Shown here: piece by piece, positions 8,391 through 16,897 of the stretch
Numbering within the stretch: the first letter of the stretch is position 1
How the letters are laid out: each line of letters opens with the position of its first letter
From: Neoroseomonas marina
GTDB taxonomy: Bacteria; Pseudomonadota; Alphaproteobacteria; Acetobacterales; Acetobacteraceae
Length of the DNA: 64,000 nt
Reading direction: 5' to 3'
Assembly (NCBI RefSeq): GCF_012927745.1
Contig: NZ_JABBKX010000001.1
Span: forward strand, 620,001 to 684,000
Translations under genes and position numbers: made by a program
The notes under the pieces: generated by a model
Seen by the model: the letters and a program-made list of their open reading frames with translations, nothing else
What the model was told of the DNA's origin: nothing
The model's database searches: none

Positions 8391-9410
8391 ATGGCCGAAA
8401 CCAACCTGCAGATCCTGCTGAAGCGCCGTCCCGTCGGCGCGCCCCTGGAAGCGGATTTCGACATCGTCGAAACCCCGGTGCCCGAGCCCGGCGACGGGCA
8501 GGTGCTGGTGCGCGCCCGCTACCTCTCGCTCGATCCCTACATGCGCGGGCGGATGGCGGATGCGAAATCCTACGCCAAGCCCGTCGCGCTCGGCGCGGTG
8601 ATGGAAGGCCAGACGGCCGGCGAGGTCGTCGCCTCCCGCCACCCCGGCTTCAAGCCGGGCGACATCGTGCTCGGCGGCTATGGCTGGCAGCGCTTCTCGG
8701 TCGTCGGGCCGGAGCGGCTGTTCAAGGTGCCCGAGGCCGATCCGCCGCTGTCGAGCAGCCTCGGCGTCCTCGGCATGCCCGGCCTGACCGCCTGGACCGG
8801 ACTGGAAGACATCGGCCAACCCAAGGCGGGCGAGACGGTCGTGGTCTCCGCCGCCTCGGGCGCCGTCGGCCAGGTGGTCGGGCAGATCGCGAAGATCCGC
8901 GGCTGCAAGGTCGTCGGCGTCGCCGGCGGGGCGAAGAAGTGCGACTTCGTCGTCAAGGAACTTGGCTTCGACGCCTGTCTCGACCACCACGGGGACCTCG
9001 AAGCGCAGCTCGACGCCGCGGCACCCGAGGGCATCGACGTCTACTGGGAGAATGTCGGCGGCAAGACGCAGGCCGCGGTGTTCCCGCGCTTCCGCGACTT
9101 CGGCCGCATGGTGATGTGCGGCATGATCGCCCAGTACAACGAGGCGCCGGGCGCCGATGCCTCGGGCGCGCCGCCGGGCCCGAACCTCGGCCCCGTGGTG
9201 CGCAAGCGCCTGCGCATCCAGGGCTTCATCGTCAGCGACAGCGGCTGGTCGCGCTACGCCACCTTCCGGTCCGAGATGGAAGGCTGGATCCGGGCCGGCC
9301 GGCTCCGCTGGCGAGAGGACGTGGTCGAAGACCTGCGCAACGCCCCCCGAGCCTTCATCGGCCTGCTGAAGGGCGAGAACTTCGGCAAGCTCGTCGTCAG
9401 GATCGATTGA
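8391..9410 (+). CDS. NADP-dependent oxidoreductase, MDR superfamily (CurA/leukotriene B4 dehydrogenase-like)
   Basis: A 339-residue cytosolic enzyme of the zinc-independent medium-chain dehydrogenase/reductase group that includes curcumin reductase CurA and prostaglandin/leukotriene reductases. These reduce the C=C bond of alpha,beta-unsaturated carbonyls with NADPH. The N-terminal GroES-like part carries YLSLDPYMRGRM. The nucleotide-binding fold has VVVSAASGAVGQVVGQ followed by GCKVVGVAGG. The usual substrate-loop segment EGIDVYWENVGG and the C-terminal GENFGKLVVRI ending are both present. The ATG at 8391 was chosen because GGAGG precedes it by about 6 bases; longer frames have no ribosome site. 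The in vivo substrate is unknown; a role in detoxifying reactive enones is usual for the family. Confidence 0.9.
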   Translation: MAETNLQILLKRRPVGAPLEADFDIVETPVPEPGDGQVLVRARYLSLDPYMRGRMADAKSYAKPVALGAVMEGQTAGEVVASRHPGFKPGDIVLGGYGWQRFSVVGPERLFKVPEADPPLSSSLGVLGMPGLTAWTGLEDIGQPKAGETVVVSAASGAVGQVVGQIAKIRGCKVVGVAGGAKKCDFVVKELGFDACLDHHGDLEAQLDAAAPEGIDVYWENVGGKTQAAVFPRFRDFGRMVMCGMIAQYNEAPGADASGAPPGPNLGPVVRKRLRIQGFIVSDSGWSRYATFRSEMEGWIRAGRLRWREDVVEDLRNAPRAFIGLLKGENFGKLVVRID

Positions 9411-9475
9411 ACGCCGTGCCGAGGAAGTAACTGGACAGCGGTGGAGCCGGTCGGGATACCTCGGCAGGCTCCACG

Positions 9476-11518
9476 ATGGATCAGCTCGCACCGAAGACGC
9501 GCCTGGACGCGACACTGCTGGAACCGAGCCGCCACGCGCTCCCGCCGTGGCGCAGCCGGCGGCCCTTGCTGTTGCTCGCGGCCGTCCTGCTGGTGCCGGC
9601 GCTGATCCTCGGCGCCGCTTGCCGCAGCGCCTGGCACGCTGCCTGGGCCGAGGCCGATCGCGAGCTGGCCGTCAGCGCGGAAGCCGCCCGCGAATTCGCC
9701 CTCCGCGTCGTCGAGGGCCAGGCCCGGCTGTCGGCGCGCGTCGCCGACGCCATCGCCGGCCTCGACGATGCCGCCCTGCAACAGCGCGAGCCGGTCCTGC
9801 GCGACAGGATCGCGCGGATGATCTCGGGCATCCCGCTCGTACGTGCCGTGATCGTTACCGGCGAGGCGGACGACGTGCTGCTCATGGCCGCCCCTTCCGG
9901 CGAGCCGCCGGTGCCCGTGCCATCACTTCCTCGCGATGAACTCGTCGCCATCGGGACCCATCTGTCGATGAGCCCGGCCTTCGCACCGGCGTCGGGACGC
10001 GCTCCGCTCGTGATGCTCGCGCAGGAACGCCTCGCGGCGCCGGGCATGGTCGTGGTGCTGCTCGACGCGAACCGCCTGGGCACCGGGCTGGGGCGCGCCC
10101 GCGCGGACGCGGCGGACTCCGCCGCCCTGATCCGGACCGACGGGCAGATCATCGCCCGCCAGCCGCCGATGCCCGCCCCTGCGCCGCGGCTCGGGCCCTC
10201 GCAACCGCTGGTCGCCGCCTTCGCCGCGGGGCTGACGGAAGGGCGCGTGGACGGCGTCACCCCGCGGGACGGGCACCCGGTGCTGGTCCGTTTCGCCGTG
10301 CTCGGCAGCCATCCTTCGCTCGCGGTCGCGGTCGAGCGTCCGCGCGCCGCCATCATCGACCGCTGGTGGCGGGCCGCGACCCCGCTGCTGCTGATCGGCG
10401 TGCCGGCGATCCTCGCCCTCGGCGCCTTCGGGTGGGTGGTGCGGCGCCAGCAATTCGCGCTCGAGGACACGCTGGCCGGGCTCGAGGAGCGCGTGGCCGA
10501 GCGCACCGCCTCCGTCCGCGAGGGCGAGGAGCGGCTGCGCATGGCGATCGACGCCGGCCGCTTCGGCACCTGGGAGACGAACCTCAAGACCGGCCAGACG
10601 ACGCGTTCGGCGCGCACGGTCGAGATCCTCGCCCTCGACCCCAACCAGACGACGAGCCCCTTCGAGGACTGGGTTGCGCGCATCCATCCCGCCGATCGCG
10701 GCCGCGTGCTCGAGGCCTGGAACCGGGCCGCGACCGGGCGCGGGACCGGGTATCGCGAGGAGTACCGCTACACGGGCGCCGATGGCCGCTGGCGTTGGCT
10801 CGAGAGCAGCGGCGCGGTGGTCGGCGTGGAACCCCTCACCGGCATGCCGGAGCGCATCTCCGGCATGGTGCGGGACATCACGGCCCGGCGCGAAGCGGAT
10901 GAACGCCGGCAGATCCTGATGCAGGAGGTCAATCATCGTGCACGCAACTCGCTCGCGATCGTCCAGGCGATCCTGCGTCTGTCGCGGGCCGAGGATGCGG
11001 CGACCTATGCCCGGGTGGTGGAAGGGCGCGTCGCCGCGCTCGCGCGGGCGCAGTCGCTGCTGGCCGCGGAACGCTGGACGGGGGCGCCGCTGCAGGCGGT
11101 GATCGCGGAGGAACTGGCGCCCTATGGCGGCATGCAGCCTGCGAAGGGCGACATCAGCCCCCGCTTCGTCCTGACCGGCGGGCCCGTGCGCCTGCGGGCG
11201 CAGGCGGTCCAGCCGCTCAGCATCGTCTTCCACGAGCTCGCGACCAATGCGGCCAAGCACGGCGCGCTGTCGGCGCCCGAGGGGCGCGTCGCGGTGTCGT
11301 GGCACGTCGACGAACATGCCGGCCTTCTGTCGATCCGCTGGGTGGAAAGCGGCGGGCCGGTGCCTGGGCTGCCGTCGCGTCGCGGCGTCGGGTCGCGCGT
11401 CATGGAAGCGACCATCGCCGGCCAGCTCGCCGGGTCGCTCGACCGCCGCTGGCCCGATGGCGGGCTGGTCTGCGAAATCCGGGTGCCGCTGTCGCGCGTG
11501 CGCGCGGGACCGACTTAG
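9476..11518 (+). CDS. HWE-family sensor histidine kinase with periplasmic sensor and PAS domain
   Basis: A 680-residue membrane sensor kinase. Helix 1 lies at about residues 31-50, a periplasmic Cache-like region spans about 55-295, and helix 2 lies at about 300-322. A short coiled coil (GLEERVAERTASVREGEERL) leads into a PAS/PAC domain (about 355-470) ending in GMVRDITARREADERR. The phosphoacceptor region MQEVNHRARNSLAIVQ and the HELATNAAKHGALS nucleotide-binding box are those of the HWE subfamily common in alphaproteobacteria. Some members of this group act in light or general stress signalling. No response regulator or EcfG/PhyR genes are adjacent, so the partner is unknown. An 8-bp inverted repeat ends 2 bases before the start codon (see findings). 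Confidence 0.9.
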   Translation: MDQLAPKTRLDATLLEPSRHALPPWRSRRPLLLLAAVLLVPALILGAACRSAWHAAWAEADRELAVSAEAAREFALRVVEGQARLSARVADAIAGLDDAALQQREPVLRDRIARMISGIPLVRAVIVTGEADDVLLMAAPSGEPPVPVPSLPRDELVAIGTHLSMSPAFAPASGRAPLVMLAQERLAAPGMVVVLLDANRLGTGLGRARADAADSAALIRTDGQIIARQPPMPAPAPRLGPSQPLVAAFAAGLTEGRVDGVTPRDGHPVLVRFAVLGSHPSLAVAVERPRAAIIDRWWRAATPLLLIGVPAILALGAFGWVVRRQQFALEDTLAGLEERVAERTASVREGEERLRMAIDAGRFGTWETNLKTGQTTRSARTVEILALDPNQTTSPFEDWVARIHPADRGRVLEAWNRAATGRGTGYREEYRYTGADGRWRWLESSGAVVGVEPLTGMPERISGMVRDITARREADERRQILMQEVNHRARNSLAIVQAILRLSRAEDAATYARVVEGRVAALARAQSLLAAERWTGAPLQAVIAEELAPYGGMQPAKGDISPRFVLTGGPVRLRAQAVQPLSIVFHELATNAAKHGALSAPEGRVAVSWHVDEHAGLLSIRWVESGGPVPGLPSRRGVGSRVMEATIAGQLAGSLDRRWPDGGLVCEIRVPLSRVRAGPT

Positions 11519-11595
11519 GACACCCGCCGATCAGGCCGCGCTACCTGGCCCGGCATGGTGCGGTCATCGCGGGCGTCGGGCGAACGCCCCGACCG

Positions 11596-12663
11596 TCATT
11601 CGGCCGCGGCCGATACCGCCGGGGCCGCGAAACGCGGCGCGACCTCTTCCATGAACAGGCGGATCGACGCCGCAGCCGTCGCGGCCGGCATGGGCCCGAG
11701 CCGGAAGGAACAGATGACGCCGCCGACGCCCGCCGCCTCGATCTCGGCCATCTTCGCCGCGACCGTCGCGGGCGATCCGGCGATCAGCGCATGGCTCGGG
11801 TTCACGCGCGCGGGCGGCACCTCCTCCTTCTTCATGATGATGCCCTGCTCGGCATAGATGCGTTCGCGCAGCGCCTTGCGGTGTTCCTGCATCGCCTCGA
11901 AGGCGGGGATGCCGATGCGCTCGGCTTCGGCATCGGTCTCGGCGACGACGACGTTCCGCCACACCCAGGATTCGTCGAGGCAGCGCGCGATGTGCGCCGC
12001 ATCGAAGCCCGCTTCGGCCATTGCGGCGCGATAGAGCGCGAGGCGCTTCGCGGTCGTCTCGTTCGACTGCACGTTCATCAGGAAGGGCACGCCGCGACGC
12101 GCCAGGTGCAGCGCGCCGGCCTCGGAGGACGCCGCGCGGATCAGGTAGGGATGCGGCTGGGTGAAGGGCTGCGGGCGCAGCCGCGGCACCTTCAGCGTCC
12201 AATGCTTGCCCACGTGGCTGAAGCCCTCGGGGCTGGTCCAGGCCTTGAGCATGATGCCCTCGGCCTCCTCGTAGCGCTCGAGCGCTTCCTCGTGCGGGAT
12301 GCCATAGCCCTGGTATTCGTAGACATTGTAGGCGGTGCCGCGGCCGAGACCGACGATCACCCGCCCGCGGCCGAGGTTGTCGAGCAGCGACATCTGCTCC
12401 GCGAGCCGCATCGGATGGTGCAGCGACACCTGCGCGACCGCGAAGCCGACCTTGATGCGCTTCGTCGCGGCAAGAACGGCGGCGGCGAAGGTCACCGGGT
12501 CGACATAGGCGCAATTGCCGTCGAAGTGGTGCTCGGCGAGCCAGAGCACCTCGACGCCGAGCTCGTCGCAGAGCTTCGCCTCGGCGATGCAGTCGGCGAT
12601 GACATCCGCGTCGCGGCCGGGGTCGCGGCTCTCGGGAAAGAGGAAATTGCTGAAGCGCAGCAT
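11596..12663 (-). CDS. LLM class flavin-dependent oxidoreductase (luciferase-like monooxygenase)
   Basis: A 355-residue bacterial luciferase-like flavoprotein. The LGVEVLWLAEHHFDGN segment near residue 50 is the classic HHF motif of the family; later landmarks are RIKVGFAVAQVSLHHPMRLAEQMSLLD and GLGRGTAYNVYEYQGYGI. Such proteins use reduced FMN or F420 to oxidise various organic substrates. The C-terminal ALIAGSPATVAAKMAEIEAAGV segment is the usual GSPxxV cofactor-linked ending. I took the ATG at 12663 because GGAGAGG precedes it; an in-frame ATG at 12738 lacks this and would add a non-conserved stretch. It is divergent from the Bug gene at 12784 and faces the HWE kinase gene. The substrate is unknown. 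Confidence 0.88.
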   Translation of the reverse strand: MLRFSNFLFPESRDPGRDADVIADCIAEAKLCDELGVEVLWLAEHHFDGNCAYVDPVTFAAAVLAATKRIKVGFAVAQVSLHHPMRLAEQMSLLDNLGRGRVIVGLGRGTAYNVYEYQGYGIPHEEALERYEEAEGIMLKAWTSPEGFSHVGKHWTLKVPRLRPQPFTQPHPYLIRAASSEAGALHLARRGVPFLMNVQSNETTAKRLALYRAAMAEAGFDAAHIARCLDESWVWRNVVVAETDAEAERIGIPAFEAMQEHRKALRERIYAEQGIIMKKEEVPPARVNPSHALIAGSPATVAAKMAEIEAAGVGGVICSFRLGPMPAATAAASIRLFMEEVAPRFAAPAVSAAAE

Positions 12664-12783
12664 CCGGACCTCTCCGCGGGGATGCAGAAAGCCTATCCGA
12701 ACGGCGCGGGCACGCAACCTTCGCGCTTGCGGCGGCAATTCGCCGCGCTAGGCTTCCTGCGTCAGAATGGGGATCGGCCGCCG

Positions 12784-13731
12784 GTGAGCACGCGTCGCAT
12801 CCTGATCGCCGCAGGCCTCGCCCTGCCCGCGCTGCGCGCCCGCGCGCAGGACCGTCCGGTGCAGATCCAGGTCGGCTTCGCGCCGGGCGGCAACATCGAT
12901 CTCGCCGCGCGCATGGCGGCGCCCTTCCTCGAGAAGCATCTCGGCGGCACGCCGATCATCGTGGTGAACAAGCCCGGCGCGGGCGGGATGCTGATGCTGA
13001 ACGATGTCGCGGCCGCCGCGCCGGACGGGCGCAACGTGGCGCTGGTCTCCTTCCCGGCGCTCGTCACGGCGCTCTACGACAACACGCCGCGCTACCGCGT
13101 CGATTCCTTCGCCTATGCCGGACTGCTGACCGACGAGCCCTACACCGTCTTCGTCGGCACCGGCACGCCCTTCCGAACGCTGCGCGACCTTGTCGCGGCT
13201 GCGCGCGACGCGCCGGAGACGATCACCATCGCGGGTGCGGGCGTGGGCAGCGCGCCGCACCTCGCGCTCATGGCGATCGAGCGCGCCGCCGGCGTGCGCT
13301 TCACCTGGGTGCCGACGCAGGGCGCGGGCCAGGCGATGCAGCTCGTCCAGGGCGGGCATGTGGCGGGGTCGATCTCGACCGTCAGCCTGACGGTGCGCGC
13401 GCATATCCAGGGCGCGCTGCGCGTCGTCGCGATCCTCGAACGCGACCGCTGGGACAAGGCGCCCGACCTGCCGACGGGCTTCGAGCAGGGCGTGCCGGTC
13501 GCCGCCGGTTCCGCGCGCGGCTTCGCGCTGCCCGCGGCGACGCCCGAGCCGATCGTCGCGCGGTGGCAGGAAGCGATCCGCCGCACGGCGAACGATCCCG
13601 AATTCACCGCGCTCGCCGAGCGCGACTTCCTGATCGTGCGCCACTTGGACCGCCCGACGATGACGCGCTTCGTCGAGGAACAGGCCCGCGAATACGGCGA
13701 ACTGTGGCGAACGACGCCCTGGCGCCGCTGA
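12784..13731 (+). CDS. Tripartite tricarboxylate-type (Bug/TctC) solute-binding protein
   Basis: A 315-residue exported protein starting with GTG at 12784. The N-terminus STRRILIAAGLALPALRARA looks like a twin-arginine or Sec signal peptide with cleavage near residue 20. The mature part shows the Bug pattern VGFAPGGNIDLAAR, then VVNKPGAGGMLMLNDVAAAAPDG and GSAPHLALMAIERAAGVRFTWVP. Bug proteins bind carboxylates and other small solutes in the periplasm, usually for TctAB membrane subunits. None are encoded nearby, as is common for the many orphan Bug proteins of this group. The stop codon abuts the rppH stop with no spacer. Confidence 0.88.
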   Translation: MSTRRILIAAGLALPALRARAQDRPVQIQVGFAPGGNIDLAARMAAPFLEKHLGGTPIIVVNKPGAGGMLMLNDVAAAAPDGRNVALVSFPALVTALYDNTPRYRVDSFAYAGLLTDEPYTVFVGTGTPFRTLRDLVAAARDAPETITIAGAGVGSAPHLALMAIERAAGVRFTWVPTQGAGQAMQLVQGGHVAGSISTVSLTVRAHIQGALRVVAILERDRWDKAPDLPTGFEQGVPVAAGSARGFALPAATPEPIVARWQEAIRRTANDPEFTALAERDFLIVRHLDRPTMTRFVEEQAREYGELWRTTPWRR

Positions 13732-14214
13732 TCAGCGCGCGAAGCGCGCGAATTCCCGCGCGAGGTCCTCGTAGATCGCGCGCTTGAACGCGACGGCGAG
13801 CGCCGGAAGGTCCGCGAGCGGCGCCCAGCGCCACGCGTCGAATTCCGGATGCGGGTCCAGGTCGAGCCGGATGTCGGCCTCGGCGCCGGTGAAGCGCAGC
13901 GCGAACCATTTCTGCCGCTGCCCGCGATACTTCCCGCCCAGCGCCTTGCCGATCAGGTCCGACGGCAGGTCATAGGTCAGCCAGCGCGGATGCTCGGCGA
14001 GGATCTCGGCGCGCGCGGTGCCGATCTCCTCCTCCAGTTCGCGGAAGACGGCGACGGCCGGGTCCTCGCCCTTGTCCATGCCGCCCTGCGGCAATTGCCA
14101 GCCGCCCGGCGCGCCTTCGGCGTTGGGCAGGTCGGCGCGGCGCGCGACCAGCACCAGGCCGGCGTGGTTGAACAGCACCGCGCCGACATTGTCGCGGTAG
14201 GGCAGGTCCTTCAT
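13732..14214 (-). CDS. rppH: RNA pyrophosphohydrolase (Nudix)
   Basis: A 160-residue Nudix enzyme that removes pyrophosphate from the 5' end of triphosphorylated RNA and so starts 5'-end-dependent decay. The Nudix box runs from GGMDKGEDPAVAVFREL to EEEIG, with the conserved Gly, Glu, Arg-Glu and Glu-Glu residues in place. The start YRDNVGAVLFN and the RGQRQKWFALRF segment are typical of RppH rather than of general Nudix proteins. The ATG overlaps the stop of the upstream deacetylase gene (ATGA), so translation is probably coupled. The order envC-ctpA-deacetylase-rppH is widely conserved in alphaproteobacteria and supports the assignment. Confidence 0.95.
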   Translation of the reverse strand: MKDLPYRDNVGAVLFNHAGLVLVARRADLPNAEGAPGGWQLPQGGMDKGEDPAVAVFRELEEEIGTARAEILAEHPRWLTYDLPSDLIGKALGGKYRGQRQKWFALRFTGAEADIRLDLDPHPEFDAWRWAPLADLPALAVAFKRAIYEDLAREFARFAR

Positions 14215-15359
14215 GGGGCGCTCGCGGGACGGAGGGGCGAGGAGTCGGAGGCGCTGCCCTCCGGCCGCCGGATCATGGCCGAGACGGGGGCGAGCACCAG
14301 CCCCCGCGCATCGAGCCCCTGCGCCCAGGCGGCGATGCGCTCGACGACGACGGGGCTGGCGGATCCCGACAGGCCCAGCGCGGCGCCGCGCTCGCGCGCG
14401 AGGCCCTCGAGTTCCGCCAGGCGCCGGTCGATCTCCCCGCGCGTGCCGCCCGGTTCGTCCAGCACGAGGTCGACGCTGCGGCCCCAGGCACGCGCGGGTG
14501 ATGCAGCACCAGGCCGCGGGTCGACATAGAGCACGCCACGGCGGAACAGCACCTCCTGCACCGCGCCGATGGCATCCGGCAGCGCGGCGAAGCGTTCCCC
14601 GCGCATGCCGCCGATCGCCCCGATGGCGCCGACATAGCCCTGGGCCCGCGACAGGGACCAGTCGAGCAGGTCGAGGTTCTCTGCCATCGGCCGCCCGGTC
14701 AGCAGGGCGCGGTCGCCAGGGTCATTCGTCGGATATCCGGCGGGTTCCATCGGGATGGCGATCAGCGTCTCCATCCCGCGTTCCCGCGCGCGTTCGGCCG
14801 CCTGGCCGGGGCGCACGGCATAGGGTGACAGCGCCAGGGCAACGGCGGGAGGCAGGCGGCGGATCGCGTCGTCGGTCTGGGTGGCGGACAGGCCGATGTC
14901 CGAGACGATGATGCCGATGCGCGGGCGGGTGTCGCGCCGGTCGAACTCCCGCGCATAGGCGCGGATGGAGGTCCGGCCATCGGCGCCGATGCGCGGCAGC
15001 GCGCCGTGGCGCCCGGTCTCGAGCAGGGCCGGGTCGGGCGCCGGGATGGGCCGGCCGGCGGCCGAGGCGGGCGCGGGCGCTGCCGCGAGGGGCGGCGGTT
15101 CGGGCGCGGCGGGCATCGGTGCCGGCGCCGCGGGTCGCGCTTCGGCGGCGGGAGGCTCCGGCACCGCGGCTGGGGGCGCCGCCGGCGACGCTTCCGCGAC
15201 GGCTGGCGAAGGGTCGGACGACGGCGTCTGCGGCTGGCCCGAGGCCTCGGCCGGCGGCTCCGGCGGCCCGAGCTGATGCAGCCGCCATGCGGTGCCGGCC
15301 CCGCCGAGCGCGACCACCGCCCAGAACACGCCGAGCCACCGCCAGCCTGGCACGCGCAT
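14211..15359 (-). CDS. Divergent polysaccharide deacetylase family protein (YibQ/DUF610-like)
   Basis: A 382-residue protein with one N-terminal membrane helix (about residues 8-24), a Pro/Ala-rich linker (about 30-130) and a C-terminal NodB-like barrel of the divergent polysaccharide deacetylase group. The RPRIGIIVSDIGLSATQTDDAI segment (core GIIVSDIGLSA), the METLIAIPMEP strand and the VLYVDPRPG strand mark the domain. Family members lie next to envC and ctpA in many Gram-negative genomes and are thought to work on the cell envelope; no activity has been settled for them to my knowledge. The gene lies 23 bases after ctpA and overlaps rppH by 4 bases. Confidence 0.88.
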   Translation of the reverse strand: MRVPGWRWLGVFWAVVALGGAGTAWRLHQLGPPEPPAEASGQPQTPSSDPSPAVAEASPAAPPAAVPEPPAAEARPAAPAPMPAAPEPPPLAAAPAPASAAGRPIPAPDPALLETGRHGALPRIGADGRTSIRAYAREFDRRDTRPRIGIIVSDIGLSATQTDDAIRRLPPAVALALSPYAVRPGQAAERARERGMETLIAIPMEPAGYPTNDPGDRALLTGRPMAENLDLLDWSLSRAQGYVGAIGAIGGMRGERFAALPDAIGAVQEVLFRRGVLYVDPRPGAASPARAWGRSVDLVLDEPGGTRGEIDRRLAELEGLARERGAALGLSGSASPVVVERIAAWAQGLDARGLVLAPVSAMIRRPEGSASDSSPLRPASAP

Positions 15360-15382
15360 CCCGCCGCGCGTCCCGTGGGCCG

Positions 15383-16771
15383 TCAGCGTACCGAGGCGCG
15401 ACGCTGCGGATTCGGCGCCGCCGCGATGCCGCGCAGCAGTTGCAGCGCCTGTTGCAGCTGGTGGTCGGTCTCGGGCTTGGTCGGGTCGAAGGTCGGCGCG
15501 CCCTCGGCAGGGTCGCGCTGCACGCGCTCGACCAGGCCGGCGGGCAGGTTCAGCGGCGGCAGCGGCGGGGCGGCCTGCTGCTGGCCGCCATTGTCGTTGC
15601 GCAGCGCGCGGCGCAGGTCGGCCTCGCGGTCGCGTCGCGCCGCGGCGGCCTGGTTGCCTTCCTCGCGCGTCGCCCGCACCTCGACGTCCGGCTCGATGCC
15701 GGTCGCCTGGATGGAACGGCCGGACGGCGTGTAGTAGCGCGCCGTGGTCAGGCGGATCGCGCCATTGCCCGGGATGGGCATGACGGTCTGGACGCTGCCC
15801 TTGCCGAAGGATTTGGTGCCGAGAACGATCGCGCGGCGGTGGTCCTGCAGCGCGCCGGCGACGATCTCGCTGGCGCTGGCCGAGCCGCCGTTGATCAGCA
15901 CGATGATCGGCAGCCCTTGCGCGATGTCGCCCGAACGCGCGTTCCAGCGCTGCGAATCCTCGGCGCGGCGGGCGCGGGTCGACACGATCTCCCCCTGGTC
16001 GAGGAAGTCGTCCGAGACCTGCACCGCCTGGTCGAGCAACCCGCCGGGGTTGTTGCGCAGGTCGAGCACGATGCCCTTGAGGTTGTTCCCCGCCTGCTGG
16101 CGGATCTGCTGCATGGCGCGGCGCAGCCCAACCTCGGTCTGCTCGTTGAAGGAGGTCAGGCGGATGTAGCCGACGTCGCCGCCCTCGACGCGGAAGCGCA
16201 CCACCTGGGGCCGGATCACGTCGCGCGTCAGGGTCAGCTCGACCGGCCGGTCCGAGCCTTCGCGCCGGATGGTCAGGCGGATCGAGGTGCCGCGCTCGCC
16301 GCGCATCTGTTCGACCGCTTCCTGCAGCGTCAGCCCCTGGACGGAATTGCCATTGAGGTGGGTGATGAGGTCGCCCGGCTTCACGCCGGCGCGTGCGGCG
16401 GGCGTCTCGTCGATCGGCGAGATGACCTTGATGTACCCGCCTTCCTGCGTGACCTCGATGCCGAGCCCGCCGAACTCGCCGCGGGTCTGCACCTGCATGT
16501 CGCGGTACATGCGCGCGTTCATGTAGGAGGAATGGGGATCGAGGCCCGTCAACATGCCGTTGATGGCGTTCTCGATGGCATCGCGGTCGTTGACCGGCTC
16601 GACATACTCGGCGCGGATGCGTTCGAAGACGTCGCCGAACAGGTTGAGCAGCCTGTAGGTCTCCGCCCGGTTGCCGCCGTCCTGGGCCCAGGCCGCCACG
16701 AGCGGGCCCGCCACGAAGCCAGCCGCAAAAGCCGCCCCGATCGCCGCGTAGGTGCCGGTCCTGCGCCGCAT
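15383..16771 (-). CDS. ctpA: S41 family C-terminal processing peptidase
   Basis: A 462-residue periplasmic serine protease of the tail-specific (Ctp) family. A signal peptide or anchor covers about residues 5-30 and ends in VAAWAQ. A PDZ domain follows with GGLGIEVTQEGGYIKV and AGVKPGDLITHLNG. The catalytic core has LRNNPGGLLDQAV, the serine in NGGSASASEIVAGAL and the lysine in GTKSFGKGSVQT. The C-terminal 80 residues are Gln/Arg/Pro-rich. Family members process or degrade envelope proteins, including peptidoglycan hydrolases, which fits its place directly after envC. The start at 16771 was preferred over one 16 codons upstream because AAGGAA lies just before it. Confidence 0.92.
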   Translation of the reverse strand: MRRRTGTYAAIGAAFAAGFVAGPLVAAWAQDGGNRAETYRLLNLFGDVFERIRAEYVEPVNDRDAIENAINGMLTGLDPHSSYMNARMYRDMQVQTRGEFGGLGIEVTQEGGYIKVISPIDETPAARAGVKPGDLITHLNGNSVQGLTLQEAVEQMRGERGTSIRLTIRREGSDRPVELTLTRDVIRPQVVRFRVEGGDVGYIRLTSFNEQTEVGLRRAMQQIRQQAGNNLKGIVLDLRNNPGGLLDQAVQVSDDFLDQGEIVSTRARRAEDSQRWNARSGDIAQGLPIIVLINGGSASASEIVAGALQDHRRAIVLGTKSFGKGSVQTVMPIPGNGAIRLTTARYYTPSGRSIQATGIEPDVEVRATREEGNQAAAARRDREADLRRALRNDNGGQQQAAPPLPPLNLPAGLVERVQRDPAEGAPTFDPTKPETDHQLQQALQLLRGIAAAPNPQRRASVR

Positions 16772-16897
16772 GCCAATTCCTTCCGTTCCTGCCGGCCGGC
16801 CGATGGTCGCCGGCGGCAATGTTGCATCCTACCGCGCAACCGGGCGCCGAGGCAGCCCGAAACCACGTCGATACACCACCGTTACCTCCGCCCCGGC

